From positions 28,097-92,096 of the forward strand of contig JAGWGA010000002.1 of the NCBI GenBank assembly GCA_028867675.1: a stretch of 64,000 nucleotides of DNA, written 5' to 3'. How positions within the stretch are numbered: the first letter of the stretch is position 1; the number at the start of each line of letters is the position of its first letter. The translations under genes were made by a program, and so were the position numbers. The notes beneath the pieces are model-generated. The model was not told where the DNA came from. It saw only the letters and a list, made by a program, of their open reading frames with translations, and ran no database searches. Shown piece after piece: positions 48,490 through 56,526 of this stretch. The stretch comes from Nitrososphaerota archaeon (GTDB lineage: Archaea > Thermoproteota > Nitrososphaeria > Nitrososphaerales > Nitrosopumilaceae).

Positions 48490-48900
48490 CTAGAAGAGTC
48501 TTTGATGTTCAGCAAGCATGCATCTGTTATAGACTACTTTTATTCCAGATTTTTGTGCAATCTCTTCTGCTTCAGGATTGTGGATTCCTTCCTGCAACCA
48601 AATTACTTTTGGTTTAATTTTGACAGAGTCTTCAATTACAGGCATGACTTGATCTGAGGGTCTAAAGATATCTACAATATCTATTTCAACTGGAATCTCA
48701 AGAAGACTGGAATAACATTTTTTTCCTAAAATTTCTGTTGCGGTGGGATTTACTGGAATAACATTGTATCCTTGTTCGTGAAGATATTTTGGTACATAGT
48801 GTGCAGCTTTATCAGGATTCTTAGACATTCCCACAACGGCAATATTTTTCAATGAATAAATTTTTCTTATATCATCATCGGTATAAGTATCATGTTCCAT
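48490..48900 (-). CDS. CoA-binding domain protein (YccU family)
   Basis: A small Rossmann-type CoA-binding protein: NIAVVGMSKNPDKAAHYVPK near the N-terminus, VNPTATEILGKKCY, and the conserved VVYNRCMLAEHQRL tail. These single-domain proteins are widespread and poorly characterised, some forming part of acetylation or CoA regulation. Length 136 is typical. Confidence 0.9.
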   Translation of the reverse strand: MEHDTYTDDDIRKIYSLKNIAVVGMSKNPDKAAHYVPKYLHEQGYNVIPVNPTATEILGKKCYSSLLEIPVEIDIVDIFRPSDQVMPVIEDSVKIKPKVIWLQEGIHNPEAEEIAQKSGIKVVYNRCMLAEHQRLF

Positions 48901-48976
48901 ATTTTTTAGATGTAATTATCTGGCTTAATATCTTGTGGAATAACTGATTTATAGGGCAAGTGGCGTTTATGGAATT

Positions 48977-49531
48977 ATGGAACAAGAGCCAAATGATGTT
49001 ATCATATTAAGTGCGATTAGCCAAGGTGCAAAGAAATTTGATAAAATTGTAGGAAAGACAAAGATTGATGGTCAAGAGGTAAACAGTCTACTTGAACGTC
49101 TTGAGGAGAAGGGTTTCATCACAGTTGTTGAAAAAAAAGGCTGGTTCGGACCTAAAAAAGAAATCACACTTACAGAGAAAGGCAACAAGGAACTAGATGA
49201 AAGAAGATTTGAATTACAAAAAAATTGGGACCAAATGGTAACCATGTGGAAAGGAGGAGACAAGCAAAAACTCCAGCAACACATGGAAGAAAACAAATCA
49301 GTCATCCCATCAATGATGTTCCTAGGCATAATGGATATGATGATGTTCTCAACAATGATGGGTTTCATGGGCCTTGCCATGACAAGTTTCATACCAGATC
49401 AATATATGGATGGAGGTCATGATATGGGTAGTAGTACCGATACAGGCCAAAGTGGTCAAGACTTTAGCGGCGGAGATTTCCACGGGGATGGCGGTCCAGG
49501 TGACATGGGCGGCTTTGATGTTAACTTTTAA
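48977..49531 (+). CDS. Winged-helix protein with Met-rich membrane segment and Gly/Asp tail
   Basis: Residues 1-75 are a winged helix: VIILSAISQGAKKFDKIVGK, LLERLEEKGFITVVEKKGWFGP and LTEKGNKELDER. A Met-rich hydrophobic segment follows (SMMFLGIMDMMMFSTMMGFM), then a low-complexity tail of Gly, Asp and Ser (FHGDGGPGDMGGFDVNF). A membrane-anchored regulator is one reading. The combination is unusual; the function is unknown. Confidence 0.65.
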   Translation: MEQEPNDVIILSAISQGAKKFDKIVGKTKIDGQEVNSLLERLEEKGFITVVEKKGWFGPKKEITLTEKGNKELDERRFELQKNWDQMVTMWKGGDKQKLQQHMEENKSVIPSMMFLGIMDMMMFSTMMGFMGLAMTSFIPDQYMDGGHDMGSSTDTGQSGQDFSGGDFHGDGGPGDMGGFDVNF

Positions 49532-49569
49532 AAAGTATAACTTTAGAAAATTAAAAAACAGTTTTTGAT

Positions 49570-49594
49570 TTCGTGTAATTTCAAATTACACGAA
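49570..49594. terminator. Bidirectional hairpin terminator
   Basis: TTCGTGTAATT and AATTACACGAA form a perfect 11-base-pair stem with a TCA loop between two convergent genes (stop at 49531 on plus, stop at 49604 on minus). T-rich tracts flank it. It probably ends both transcripts. Confidence 0.65.
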
Positions 49595-49603
49595 TTATCG
49601 TTG

Positions 49604-49942
49604 TTACTTGTAACCAGTAATTGGAGTTTGTGATTTTTCAGATGGTGTTGATGTTGAAGTTGATTTAGATAAATTATTCATGACATCTTCACCAAGATAT
49701 GTAGAACCAATTTTACCAGTGTTTACTTTTTGTGATTGCCATACAGCATTAACCCACTTGGTATGTTCTCCAGGTGCACATGGATGGTCACCACAGACTT
49801 TACTATTACCATAGCTTGCTGTAGAGATCCATGTCATCACGTTGCTTTTAGTCAAAGCATTAGCCTGTGGAATTGCCACTACTACTGACGATACTAAAAG
49901 AACAGTTACTGAAAACATCAGTAATGCTATTTTATTAGACAT
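49604..49942 (-). CDS. Secreted small protein, paralogue 1 of 3
   Basis: Signal peptide MSNKIALLMFSVTVLLVSSV with an Ala site near NALTKS. The mature part holds the family motif SKVCGDHPCAPGEHTKW, then VWQSQKVNTGKIGSTYLGED and VMNNL. The tail is Ser/Thr-rich (STSTSTPSEKSQTP). Two cysteines five residues apart could form a disulfide or bind a metal. Related to the next two genes. Role unknown, extracytoplasmic. Confidence 0.7.
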   Translation of the reverse strand: MSNKIALLMFSVTVLLVSSVVVAIPQANALTKSNVMTWISTASYGNSKVCGDHPCAPGEHTKWVNAVWQSQKVNTGKIGSTYLGEDVMNNLSKSTSTSTPSEKSQTPITGYK

Positions 49943-49960
49943 AATTGTCTGGACCTCAAC

Positions 49961-49977
49961 GGCATATAAAAGAATTA
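49961..49977 (-). promoter_or_regulatory. Promoter of secreted paralogue 1
   Basis: TTCTTTTATATGCC on the minus strand forms the TATA region; the ATG is 19 bases beyond its end. The same 17 bases recur at the same distance before paralogue 2. Confidence 0.6.
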
Positions 49978-50019
49978 TGAATTAAGATAAAAATAGATTT
50001 TAGGTAATTGAACTTATGA

Positions 50020-50406
50020 CTATTTCGTACCCGAGGGCATATTACCTGTCATATTGCCATTTTTCATCATTGTACCGTGCATAGGCATAGGAGTTCCATG
50101 ACCTGAAGTTGCTTGAGGAGTAGAACCAGCCATTTTATGCATGACAGATTCACCATGTGGTGTAGTTCCAACTTTACCAGTACCTACGTTCTGTGAACCC
50201 CATACTGCTTTGTCCCAAAATGTTTTCTCACCAGGTGCACACAAATGGTTGCCACAGACTTTCAAGTCACCCTCAAATCTAGCTGTGACATGACTATTGT
50301 CATATTGACTATTAACGAGAGCGTTTGCTTGTGGAATAACCATTGCAGTAAATGATGTCAAAAGTACAGATGTTGTAAACAAGAGTAATGCTATTTTATT
50401 AGACAT
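50020..50406 (-). CDS. Secreted small protein, paralogue 2 of 3
   Basis: The signal peptide is MSNKIALLLFTTSVLLTSFT, very close to paralogue 1, with the motif LKVCGNHLCAPGEKTFWDKA, then SQNVGTGKVGTTPHGESVMH. The tail is Met- and Pro-rich (MPMHGTMMKNGNMTGNMPSG). The cysteine pair is kept. Likely a gene duplicate of its neighbours. Function unknown. Confidence 0.7.
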   Translation of the reverse strand: MSNKIALLLFTTSVLLTSFTAMVIPQANALVNSQYDNSHVTARFEGDLKVCGNHLCAPGEKTFWDKAVWGSQNVGTGKVGTTPHGESVMHKMAGSTPQATSGHGTPMPMHGTMMKNGNMTGNMPSGTK

Positions 50407-50424
50407 CGATCGTGATCCCTTCGT

Positions 50425-50441
50425 GGCATATAAAAGAATTA
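50425..50441 (-). promoter_or_regulatory. Promoter of secreted paralogue 2
   Basis: The 17 bases are identical to those at 49961-49977, with the same 19-base spacing to the ATG, so the two genes are probably co-regulated. Confidence 0.6.
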
Positions 50442-50486
50442 CGCATTTAAGATTCAGGATCGATATAGAATAAGATAATTTATCTA

Positions 50487-50873
50487 CTATTTGGTGCCTT
50501 TTGTTACGTTACCTTTATCAGTCATATTTGCAGCCATTAACACTTTTTCAGTCATCTTGATGTTTCCATGCATGGTTGTTGATGCTGGAGTTGACCCCAT
50601 TATGTTGTGTATCACATCTTCACCATGTGTAGTAGTTCCAACTTTACCATAACCTGTTCTTTGTGAGCTTGAAAGTTTCATCATCATTTGAGTTTGCTCC
50701 CCGGGTTTACATATATGATCACCGCAGACCTTGCTATTTCCATAGCTTGCAGAAGTATGTCTATTGCTAAAGTCAGTTCGCGCTGTCAGTGCACTTGCAA
50801 ACGGTAATGAAGAAACTACAAAAGATGATGCTAAAATTACAGTTAGGAATAGTATTAGGAATACTTTCTGCAT
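50487..50873 (-). CDS. Secreted small protein, paralogue 3 of 3
   Basis: Signal peptide KVFLILFLTVILASSFVVSS, with motif SKVCGDHICKPGEQTQMMM and SQRTGYGKVGTTTHGEDVIH. The tail is Met/Thr-rich. The start is the ATG at 50873 (MQKVFL); the GTG-type start in the track (50888) adds MVPTI and is less likely. A CTATAAAAAA TATA box lies about 20 bases upstream. It has diverged further than the other two. Confidence 0.7.
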   Translation of the reverse strand: MQKVFLILFLTVILASSFVVSSLPFASALTARTDFSNRHTSASYGNSKVCGDHICKPGEQTQMMMKLSSSQRTGYGKVGTTTHGEDVIHNIMGSTPASTTMHGNIKMTEKVLMAANMTDKGNVTKGTK

Positions 50874-50959
50874 GATTGTTGGTACCAATATGGGCTATAA
50901 AAAAATTCCCCATCTATACAAAACAAATAGATACAGAATATTTTGAAATACAAATCAAA

Positions 50960-51622
50960 ATGGTTGCAAAAATAGGTGTAAAGGCACCAAATATCGGCGT
51001 ATCAAAATGGGTACAAGGATTACCGACCAATATTGACAAAGAAAAAGACAATGTAGTACTAGTAGAAGTTTTTCAGGTTAATTGTCCCGGTTGTTTTCTA
51101 TATGGAATTCCTCAAGCAATTGATATCTATCAAAAATATAGAAAAGAAGGTGTCACAGTTTTAGGATTAGCAACAGCGTTTGAAGATTTTGATAAAAATA
51201 CATTTGAAAATTTAGAACTTTTACTTACAAAAGGAGAAGTGATAGGAGAGACCCTGAAAGCACTAAGTCAGTATGGTCAACTAGTTGATGGAAATAAACT
51301 TTCTTACAAGATTCCATTTCCTGTCGGCATGGATTTGCTCAAAAAAGAAGACGGCCCAATAAGTAAGACAAGAATTGATGAGATTATCGAAGCAAATGTT
51401 CCAGGATATGAGTCATATAGTGAGAATCAAAAATCTGAAATCATTGAAAGAGTAAAACAATATCTTAAGAGTAAAGAATATTCTGCACAAACTTTTGAAG
51501 AGTTTGCACTCCGTGGTACTCCGTCAACTATTCTAATAGACAAAAAAGGAATTCTTCGAGATGTAGGATTTGGTACCAATGATTTTCTTGAAGAAAGTAT
51601 AAAAAAATTATTGAGTGAATAA
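50960..51622 (+). CDS. Thioredoxin-fold (TlpA/AhpC-like) protein
   Basis: A thioredoxin-like fold with the active-site pair in QVNCPGCFLYGIP (CxxC), preceded by VVLVEVF and followed by late RGTPSTILIDKKGILRDVGF. There is a long helical insertion between the active site and the cis-Pro region. It could reduce disulfides or peroxides. The start is the ATG at 50960; the track ORF extends 28 codons upstream into the divergent promoter. The neighbouring secreted Cys proteins are possible substrates, by position only; it has no signal peptide. Confidence 0.75.
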   Translation: MVAKIGVKAPNIGVSKWVQGLPTNIDKEKDNVVLVEVFQVNCPGCFLYGIPQAIDIYQKYRKEGVTVLGLATAFEDFDKNTFENLELLLTKGEVIGETLKALSQYGQLVDGNKLSYKIPFPVGMDLLKKEDGPISKTRIDEIIEANVPGYESYSENQKSEIIERVKQYLKSKEYSAQTFEEFALRGTPSTILIDKKGILRDVGFGTNDFLEESIKKLLSE

Positions 51623-51662
51623 TGTTTTCATTTAGGAATTCAAAACCATAGATATTCAACAC

Positions 51663-52670
51663 ATGTACACATCATTTGATGAATCACCACTTGACAAGAT
51701 AATCACTTTATTGAAATCACAGCAGTCAGAATTTTTATCTGGTGAAAAACTAAGTAAATCATTAAATCTTAGCAGAGCAGCAATTTGGAAAAATATCAAA
51801 AAACTCCAATCTCTTGAATACAAGATAGAATCAAAACCAAAGACAGGATACAAATTAAAAACTAACACGCCACTTCTTTTACCATGGGAGATTTCAGATG
51901 GTCTTCAAACCGATATAATTGGAAAAAAGATATACTATTTCAATACAATAGATTCGACTCAAAATTTTGCGTTAAAATTATCTCAAAAACCCCATGAAAA
52001 TGGGTCTGTCATAATAGCAGAAAGACAGACTAAAGGTAGAGGAAGGTTAAATCGAAAATGGGTATCTCCGAAAGGAGGTATATGGCTATCCATACTTTTG
52101 AGACCTAACTTTGAGTTAGAACAGACGTCATTATTTCCAATGATTACGTCTCTTGCATTATCTATTGCTATAGAGAAAACACTCAAGATAAAACCAGAAC
52201 TAAAGTGGCCAAATGATCTAATGATAAAGGGAAAAAAAGTAGCAGGGATTTTAATTGATGTAGTCATAGAATCAAACAAGATAGATTATCTTGTAATAGG
52301 AGTAGGAATTAATTTTAAAATTCAACCAAGTAAAATATCAAAACTAATCAAGAATACTCAAAGACATTATGAAATTACTACACTAGTAAAAGAAAAACAA
52401 GATACTAGTCCTGTTGAATTAGTACAACAATTTTTGTTAGAGCTAGAACATCTGTACAACAATGTCATATCAAATTCAATTAAAGATATTCGAAAAGAAT
52501 GGATAAAAAGATCTTCCACTATCGGAAAAAATGTTACTGCTACTACCACTACAGGATTATTGAGAGGCAAAGTAGTGGGAATTGATGAAGGTGGTGCACT
52601 TCTTTTATCAAACAAAGGAAAGATACAACGACTACTAGCTGGTGACATCACATACACAAATTCAAAATAA
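51663..52670 (+). CDS. birA: Biotin-[acetyl/propionyl-CoA carboxylase] ligase, bifunctional type
   Basis: BirA attaches biotin to the carboxylase carrier protein; thaumarchaeal carbon fixation uses a biotin carboxylase. The N-terminal winged helix (SGEKLSKSLNLSRAAIWKNI) could also give repressor activity. The catalytic region is ERQTKGRGRLNRKWVSPKGG, and KWPNDLMIKGKKVAGILIDV binds biotinyl-AMP. Length (335) matches bifunctional BirA. Confidence 0.95.
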   Translation: MYTSFDESPLDKIITLLKSQQSEFLSGEKLSKSLNLSRAAIWKNIKKLQSLEYKIESKPKTGYKLKTNTPLLLPWEISDGLQTDIIGKKIYYFNTIDSTQNFALKLSQKPHENGSVIIAERQTKGRGRLNRKWVSPKGGIWLSILLRPNFELEQTSLFPMITSLALSIAIEKTLKIKPELKWPNDLMIKGKKVAGILIDVVIESNKIDYLVIGVGINFKIQPSKISKLIKNTQRHYEITTLVKEKQDTSPVELVQQFLLELEHLYNNVISNSIKDIRKEWIKRSSTIGKNVTATTTTGLLRGKVVGIDEGGALLLSNKGKIQRLLAGDITYTNSK

Positions 52671-52702
52671 GAACCTAACAAAATTTGTTTAGAATTAGAT
52701 CT

Positions 52703-52816
52703 TTATTTGTGAGAAATTATGATTAAACTAGTTCCTACTAGGATTCCGGTAGTAATCTCTAACAAGTGAGGCAAAAATAATCTTCTTAGAAGAGTTTCGC
52801 CAGTTTTTTGTTTCAT
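52703..52816 (-). CDS. Possible small membrane ORF in the birA-speB gap
   Basis: A 37-residue frame: basic MKQKTGETLLRRLFLPHLL, then one hydrophobic run (EITTGILVGTSLIIISH). A TATA-like ATTATAAC (about 52840) is placed for a leaderless ATG at 52816. The remaining bases between birA and the agmatinase-family gene hold nothing I can identify. Confidence 0.35.
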   Translation of the reverse strand: MKQKTGETLLRRLFLPHLLEITTGILVGTSLIIISHK

Positions 52817-52973
52817 ACATTTACACTTTCAAAATTCGTTATAATAGTGTTTTATCAGCTATATTGATCAAAATTAAGCTAACTTGTTTACTTGATGATG
52901 ATATCAAATGTAATTGATCGCATAAAACTAGCCAATAACGAATTTTTAATAATTACAAAACCTCAATCAAATA

Positions 52974-53813
52974 ATGAAGATTTGTTGGGCAAATACGGAT
53001 AATTTTGATGAAGCAGAAATAGTAATAGTTGGAATTCCTGATGAATCAAAGTCTCACGCTCTTCGAAAAGGCACCTCAGAGGCCCCACATAAAATTAGAG
53101 AGATAGCATCAATTAGAGACACATACAAGCGTGGAGATGATGTTTCTCTAGGTCTGCCGTTAGAGGGAATTACCAAGAAAGTTTACGATTTTGGAAACAT
53201 AGAACGCAGTCAGATAAGCGAGACCATTGAAAAAATTATTTCTAAATCAAAAATTCCCATATCTATTGGTGGAGATCATTCTCTAACAATTGAATTAATA
53301 AAATCAGTTTCAAAAAAATATGGTAAACTATCACTAGTCTACTTTGACGCACATCCAGATTTTGTAAGTTCTATACACGGATACTATGGTTCAGTGATCA
53401 GTGATGTTTTACCATTTATCGATACAAAAACAAGTATTTTGGTAGGAATTAGGACACCAGAAAAAGAAGAAATCGACAACATAAAAAAATATGATTTGCA
53501 AGTCATTACACCATTTGATATCATCAGAAACGGAATACAAAAAACTGAAGAGATAATTCTTGATAAGATTGGAAAGAATACATATATTTCATTAGACATG
53601 GATGCAATTGATTCTGCATTTGCCCCCGGAGTTTCGGTTCCTGTTCCACTAGGTTTGAGAAACATTGAGGTAGTTCTTCTTTTAAAGTCGATTGCAAAAA
53701 GAGGCATTTGTGGATTAGACATAATGGAAGTATGTCCAAATTATGACATAAAAGACAGAACGTCGCATCTTGCTTCAAGAATTATTTCAGAAGTGATATC
53801 ATCTGCAAAATGA
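52974..53813 (+). CDS. speB: Agmatinase/arginase-family ureohydrolase
   Basis: The binuclear manganese motifs are all present: PISIGGDHSLTIE, YFDAHPDF, and ISLDMDAIDSAFAPGVSVP. Length (279) fits agmatinases, which release urea from agmatine to give putrescine; other ureohydrolases share the fold, so the substrate is inferred. The ATG at 52974 follows an AT-rich leader. Confidence 0.88.
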   Translation: MKICWANTDNFDEAEIVIVGIPDESKSHALRKGTSEAPHKIREIASIRDTYKRGDDVSLGLPLEGITKKVYDFGNIERSQISETIEKIISKSKIPISIGGDHSLTIELIKSVSKKYGKLSLVYFDAHPDFVSSIHGYYGSVISDVLPFIDTKTSILVGIRTPEKEEIDNIKKYDLQVITPFDIIRNGIQKTEEIILDKIGKNTYISLDMDAIDSAFAPGVSVPVPLGLRNIEVVLLLKSIAKRGICGLDIMEVCPNYDIKDRTSHLASRIISEVISSAK

Positions 53814-53861
53814 CATCAAATACTACTAATACTTTTAACTACCCAGATTATTAAAAAAACA

Positions 53862-54266
53862 ATGTTTTCACATTTTACATTAAACCAAGCAAACGAATTG
53901 CTTCCATCAGTAATTAAAAAATTCAAAAATGTTGTAACCATGAAAAACGATGTAATTAGAATACAATCAGATTTGGAGACAAATCCAAAATACATGACAA
54001 GCCTAAAAGATTACATCATAAAAAAACAAGAACTCAATACTGCAATAACTAATTTTTACAAATCAATCGAAGAATTAGAGTCTACAGGTGTATCTATAAA
54101 GAGTATTGACCAAGGCTTGTTAGATTTCCCATCTTTGATGTTCAATGAAGAAATTTGGCTCTGTTGGAAGGAAGAAGAAACAGAGATAAAATTCTGGCAT
54201 GGAAAAGACGAAGGATTTAACGGTAGAAAACCCATAGAAAGTACGGATTTAGAAAAGTTACGATAA
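53862..54266 (+). CDS. DUF2203 family protein
   Basis: N-terminal FTLNQANELLPSVIKKFKNV and the C-terminal GLLDFPSLM, EEIWLCWKEEETEIKFWHGK and DEGFNGRKPI match DUF2203. The protein is 134 residues and helical in the first half. Family function is unknown. It lies between speB and UbiA on the same strand. Confidence 0.85.
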   Translation: MFSHFTLNQANELLPSVIKKFKNVVTMKNDVIRIQSDLETNPKYMTSLKDYIIKKQELNTAITNFYKSIEELESTGVSIKSIDQGLLDFPSLMFNEEIWLCWKEEETEIKFWHGKDEGFNGRKPIESTDLEKLR

Positions 54267-54311
54267 TTTGTCCATCCAAACATATATCGAAACAATTGCA
54301 ATTTAACACAA

Positions 54312-55220
54312 ATGGCAACGCTAAATGTTTGGCTACGAGCAGTTCGAATTAGATTTCTTCTTGCATCAATAATCTCAGTGTGTTTAGGTCTTGCAATAAA
54401 TGGCTGGCAGAATAAGACATTTGATCTTGAATTTGCAATTCTTACATTTGTCGGAGTTGCTGCATTACATGCAAGCGTGGATCTGCTAAATGATTATTGG
54501 GATTACAAAAGACAAATCGATACTGAAACACAGAGAACAAAATTCAGTGGAGGAACAGGAGTTTTACCTGAAGGATTACTAGAACCAAAGCAAGTCTATC
54601 GTGCAGGAATGTTGATGCTGATAATAGGTTCATCGATAGGGGCATTTTTCATATTTGAGAGAGGAGTCACCATTGCAATAATTTTGGGATTTGCAATTGT
54701 TTCCATTTATTTTTATTCTACGAGAATTGTGGATTCAGGATTAGGAGAAATTTTTGTTGCCATCAAAGGTTCCATGATAGTATTGGGAACATATTTTGTT
54801 CAGAGTTCACATATAACACTAGAGCCAATCATTGCAGGCATTGTTTCAGGGATTCTTTCGTCAACGGTTCTATTTGTAAATTCATTTCCAGACTTTGATG
54901 CAGACAAAAAACATGGTAGAAAAACACTAGTAATATTACTTGGAAAGCAAAAGGCTGCAACCACTGTTTGGGTTTTCCCAGTTACAATATACGCGATAAT
55001 TGGAGTGTCAATCATAATTGGGATTTTCCCAGTCACATGCCTAATCACTTTTGCAACAATACCTATGGCAATAAGATCAGGAGTTTCCCTTAAGGAAGAT
55101 TATGAAAACTTAGAAAAACTTGTTCCAATTATGCAGGGATTTGTCACATACAGTAGGATAACTGGAGCGCTGTTTGTAATTTCATTCGTATTAGATTTAC
55201 TGCTAAAAAGTCTTCAGTAG
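54312..55220 (+). CDS. UbiA-family prenyltransferase
   Basis: Nine or so hydrophobic segments and the prenyl-pyrophosphate aspartate motifs: LLNDYWDYKRQIDTETQR (residues 59-76) and NSFPDFDADKKHGRKTLVIL in the middle. Family members prenylate aromatic acceptors (MenA-like, quinones) or form archaeal lipids; this one resembles MenA-type enzymes in length (302) and motif spacing. Quinone synthesis in this organism is a plausible role. Confidence 0.85.
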   Translation: MATLNVWLRAVRIRFLLASIISVCLGLAINGWQNKTFDLEFAILTFVGVAALHASVDLLNDYWDYKRQIDTETQRTKFSGGTGVLPEGLLEPKQVYRAGMLMLIIGSSIGAFFIFERGVTIAIILGFAIVSIYFYSTRIVDSGLGEIFVAIKGSMIVLGTYFVQSSHITLEPIIAGIVSGILSSTVLFVNSFPDFDADKKHGRKTLVILLGKQKAATTVWVFPVTIYAIIGVSIIIGIFPVTCLITFATIPMAIRSGVSLKEDYENLEKLVPIMQGFVTYSRITGALFVISFVLDLLLKSLQ

Positions 55221-55250
55221 AATTAAATCGCCTACATCTCAATCAAGATT

Positions 55251-56357
55251 ATGATCTCAGGTTTTGCAACACCCGAGGGTACTGCAAATTTTGCAAAAAG
55301 ACAACCAAATGTAGCTAGAAATCACTTTAGAAATTTCAATGGCCTGACATTCTCATCTGTAGGAGTTGGAACGTATCTTGGAAATCCAGATGATTTAACG
55401 GATAAACTAGTTCAAGATGCAATAAAAGTATCTGTTACAACAGGTGTAAACATCATTGATACTGCAATAAACTATAGAGCACAAAAAGCAGAAAGATCTG
55501 TAGGCAGAGCAATTTCTGAACTTGTAGAATCGGGAAAAATAAAAAGAGAGGAACTTTTCATCAGTACAAAAAATGGATATGTTACAAATGATGGAGATGT
55601 AAACGAAGAATTTTGGGTAAATATCCAAAATACTCTTGTAAAACCTGGAGTAATCAAGTCTGGAGATATTTCTTCTGGATATCACTGTATGACAATACCT
55701 TACCTCCAGGACCAGCTTAACCATAGCATGAAAAATTTAGGACTGGATTGCATAGATTTGATGTATCTTCACAATGCTGCAGAAGGTCAGCTCCAAGATA
55801 TTTCAAAAGATGAATTTATGAAAAAACTAAAAGAAGTATTTGAGTTCTATGAGAGTCAGAGAAAAAAGGGTTTGATAAAAAATTATGGAATGGCAACTTG
55901 GGAATGCTTTAGAGTTCCTAAAGATCATCCACAATATCTTTCAATTTCAGACATTGTAAAAATATCAAAAGAGGTTGGTGGAAAAGATAACGGGTTTAGA
56001 TTCATACAATTACCATACAACATGTATCTTGATCAAGCTCTTACATTAAAGAATCAGGATGTCGACGGAACCCAAAATAGCATACTTGAGACTTCAATAA
56101 AACTTGGAATCGGAGTCTTTGCAAGTGTTCCTCTCATGCAGGCAAAATTGCTTACACCCAATGTCTTGCCAGAATTTGGAGGTTTGACAAAACCATCTCA
56201 CAGGGCAATACAATTTGTCCGTTCCACCCCAGGAATAATTGCACCGTTAATAGGACAAAAATCACAAAATCATGTACAGGAAAATCTAGAGATTACAAAC
56301 ACACCAGTCCTAAACGAGACAGAATTTTTAGATTTGCTAAAGAAATTAGCATCATAA
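55251..56357 (+). CDS. Aldo/keto reductase
   Basis: The TIM-barrel AKR pattern includes the N-terminal SSVGVGTYLGNPDD, DTAINYRAQKAERSVGRAIS, FISTKNGY and YHCMTIPYLQDQLNHSMKNL, then LDCIDLMYLHN. It is 368 residues, longer than the usual 320, with a C-terminal helical extension. The physiological substrate is unknown. A hairpin terminator follows. Confidence 0.85.
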   Translation: MISGFATPEGTANFAKRQPNVARNHFRNFNGLTFSSVGVGTYLGNPDDLTDKLVQDAIKVSVTTGVNIIDTAINYRAQKAERSVGRAISELVESGKIKREELFISTKNGYVTNDGDVNEEFWVNIQNTLVKPGVIKSGDISSGYHCMTIPYLQDQLNHSMKNLGLDCIDLMYLHNAAEGQLQDISKDEFMKKLKEVFEFYESQRKKGLIKNYGMATWECFRVPKDHPQYLSISDIVKISKEVGGKDNGFRFIQLPYNMYLDQALTLKNQDVDGTQNSILETSIKLGIGVFASVPLMQAKLLTPNVLPEFGGLTKPSHRAIQFVRSTPGIIAPLIGQKSQNHVQENLEITNTPVLNETEFLDLLKKLAS

Positions 56358-56360
56358 TTT

Positions 56361-56390
56361 TAGGGCACTATAGAATGAAATAGTGCTTTA
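56361..56390 (+). terminator. Hairpin terminator after the aldo/keto reductase
   Basis: GCACTAT and ATAGTGC form a 7-base-pair stem, extended to 11 with two G-U pairs, around an AGAATGAA loop, then a short T-run. It sits right after the stop. Confidence 0.5.
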
Positions 56391-56526
56391 TGTAATAGAC
56401 AGGAATCAAAAATAGTTCTGGATTATCAAATAGCAGAGGATTCTTCAATTTTGAACCCTAAACACCATTGTAAGTTGATGATATGTTTTATAAGATCTTT
56501 TTTCCCAACGAAATACGGCAAAGAAA

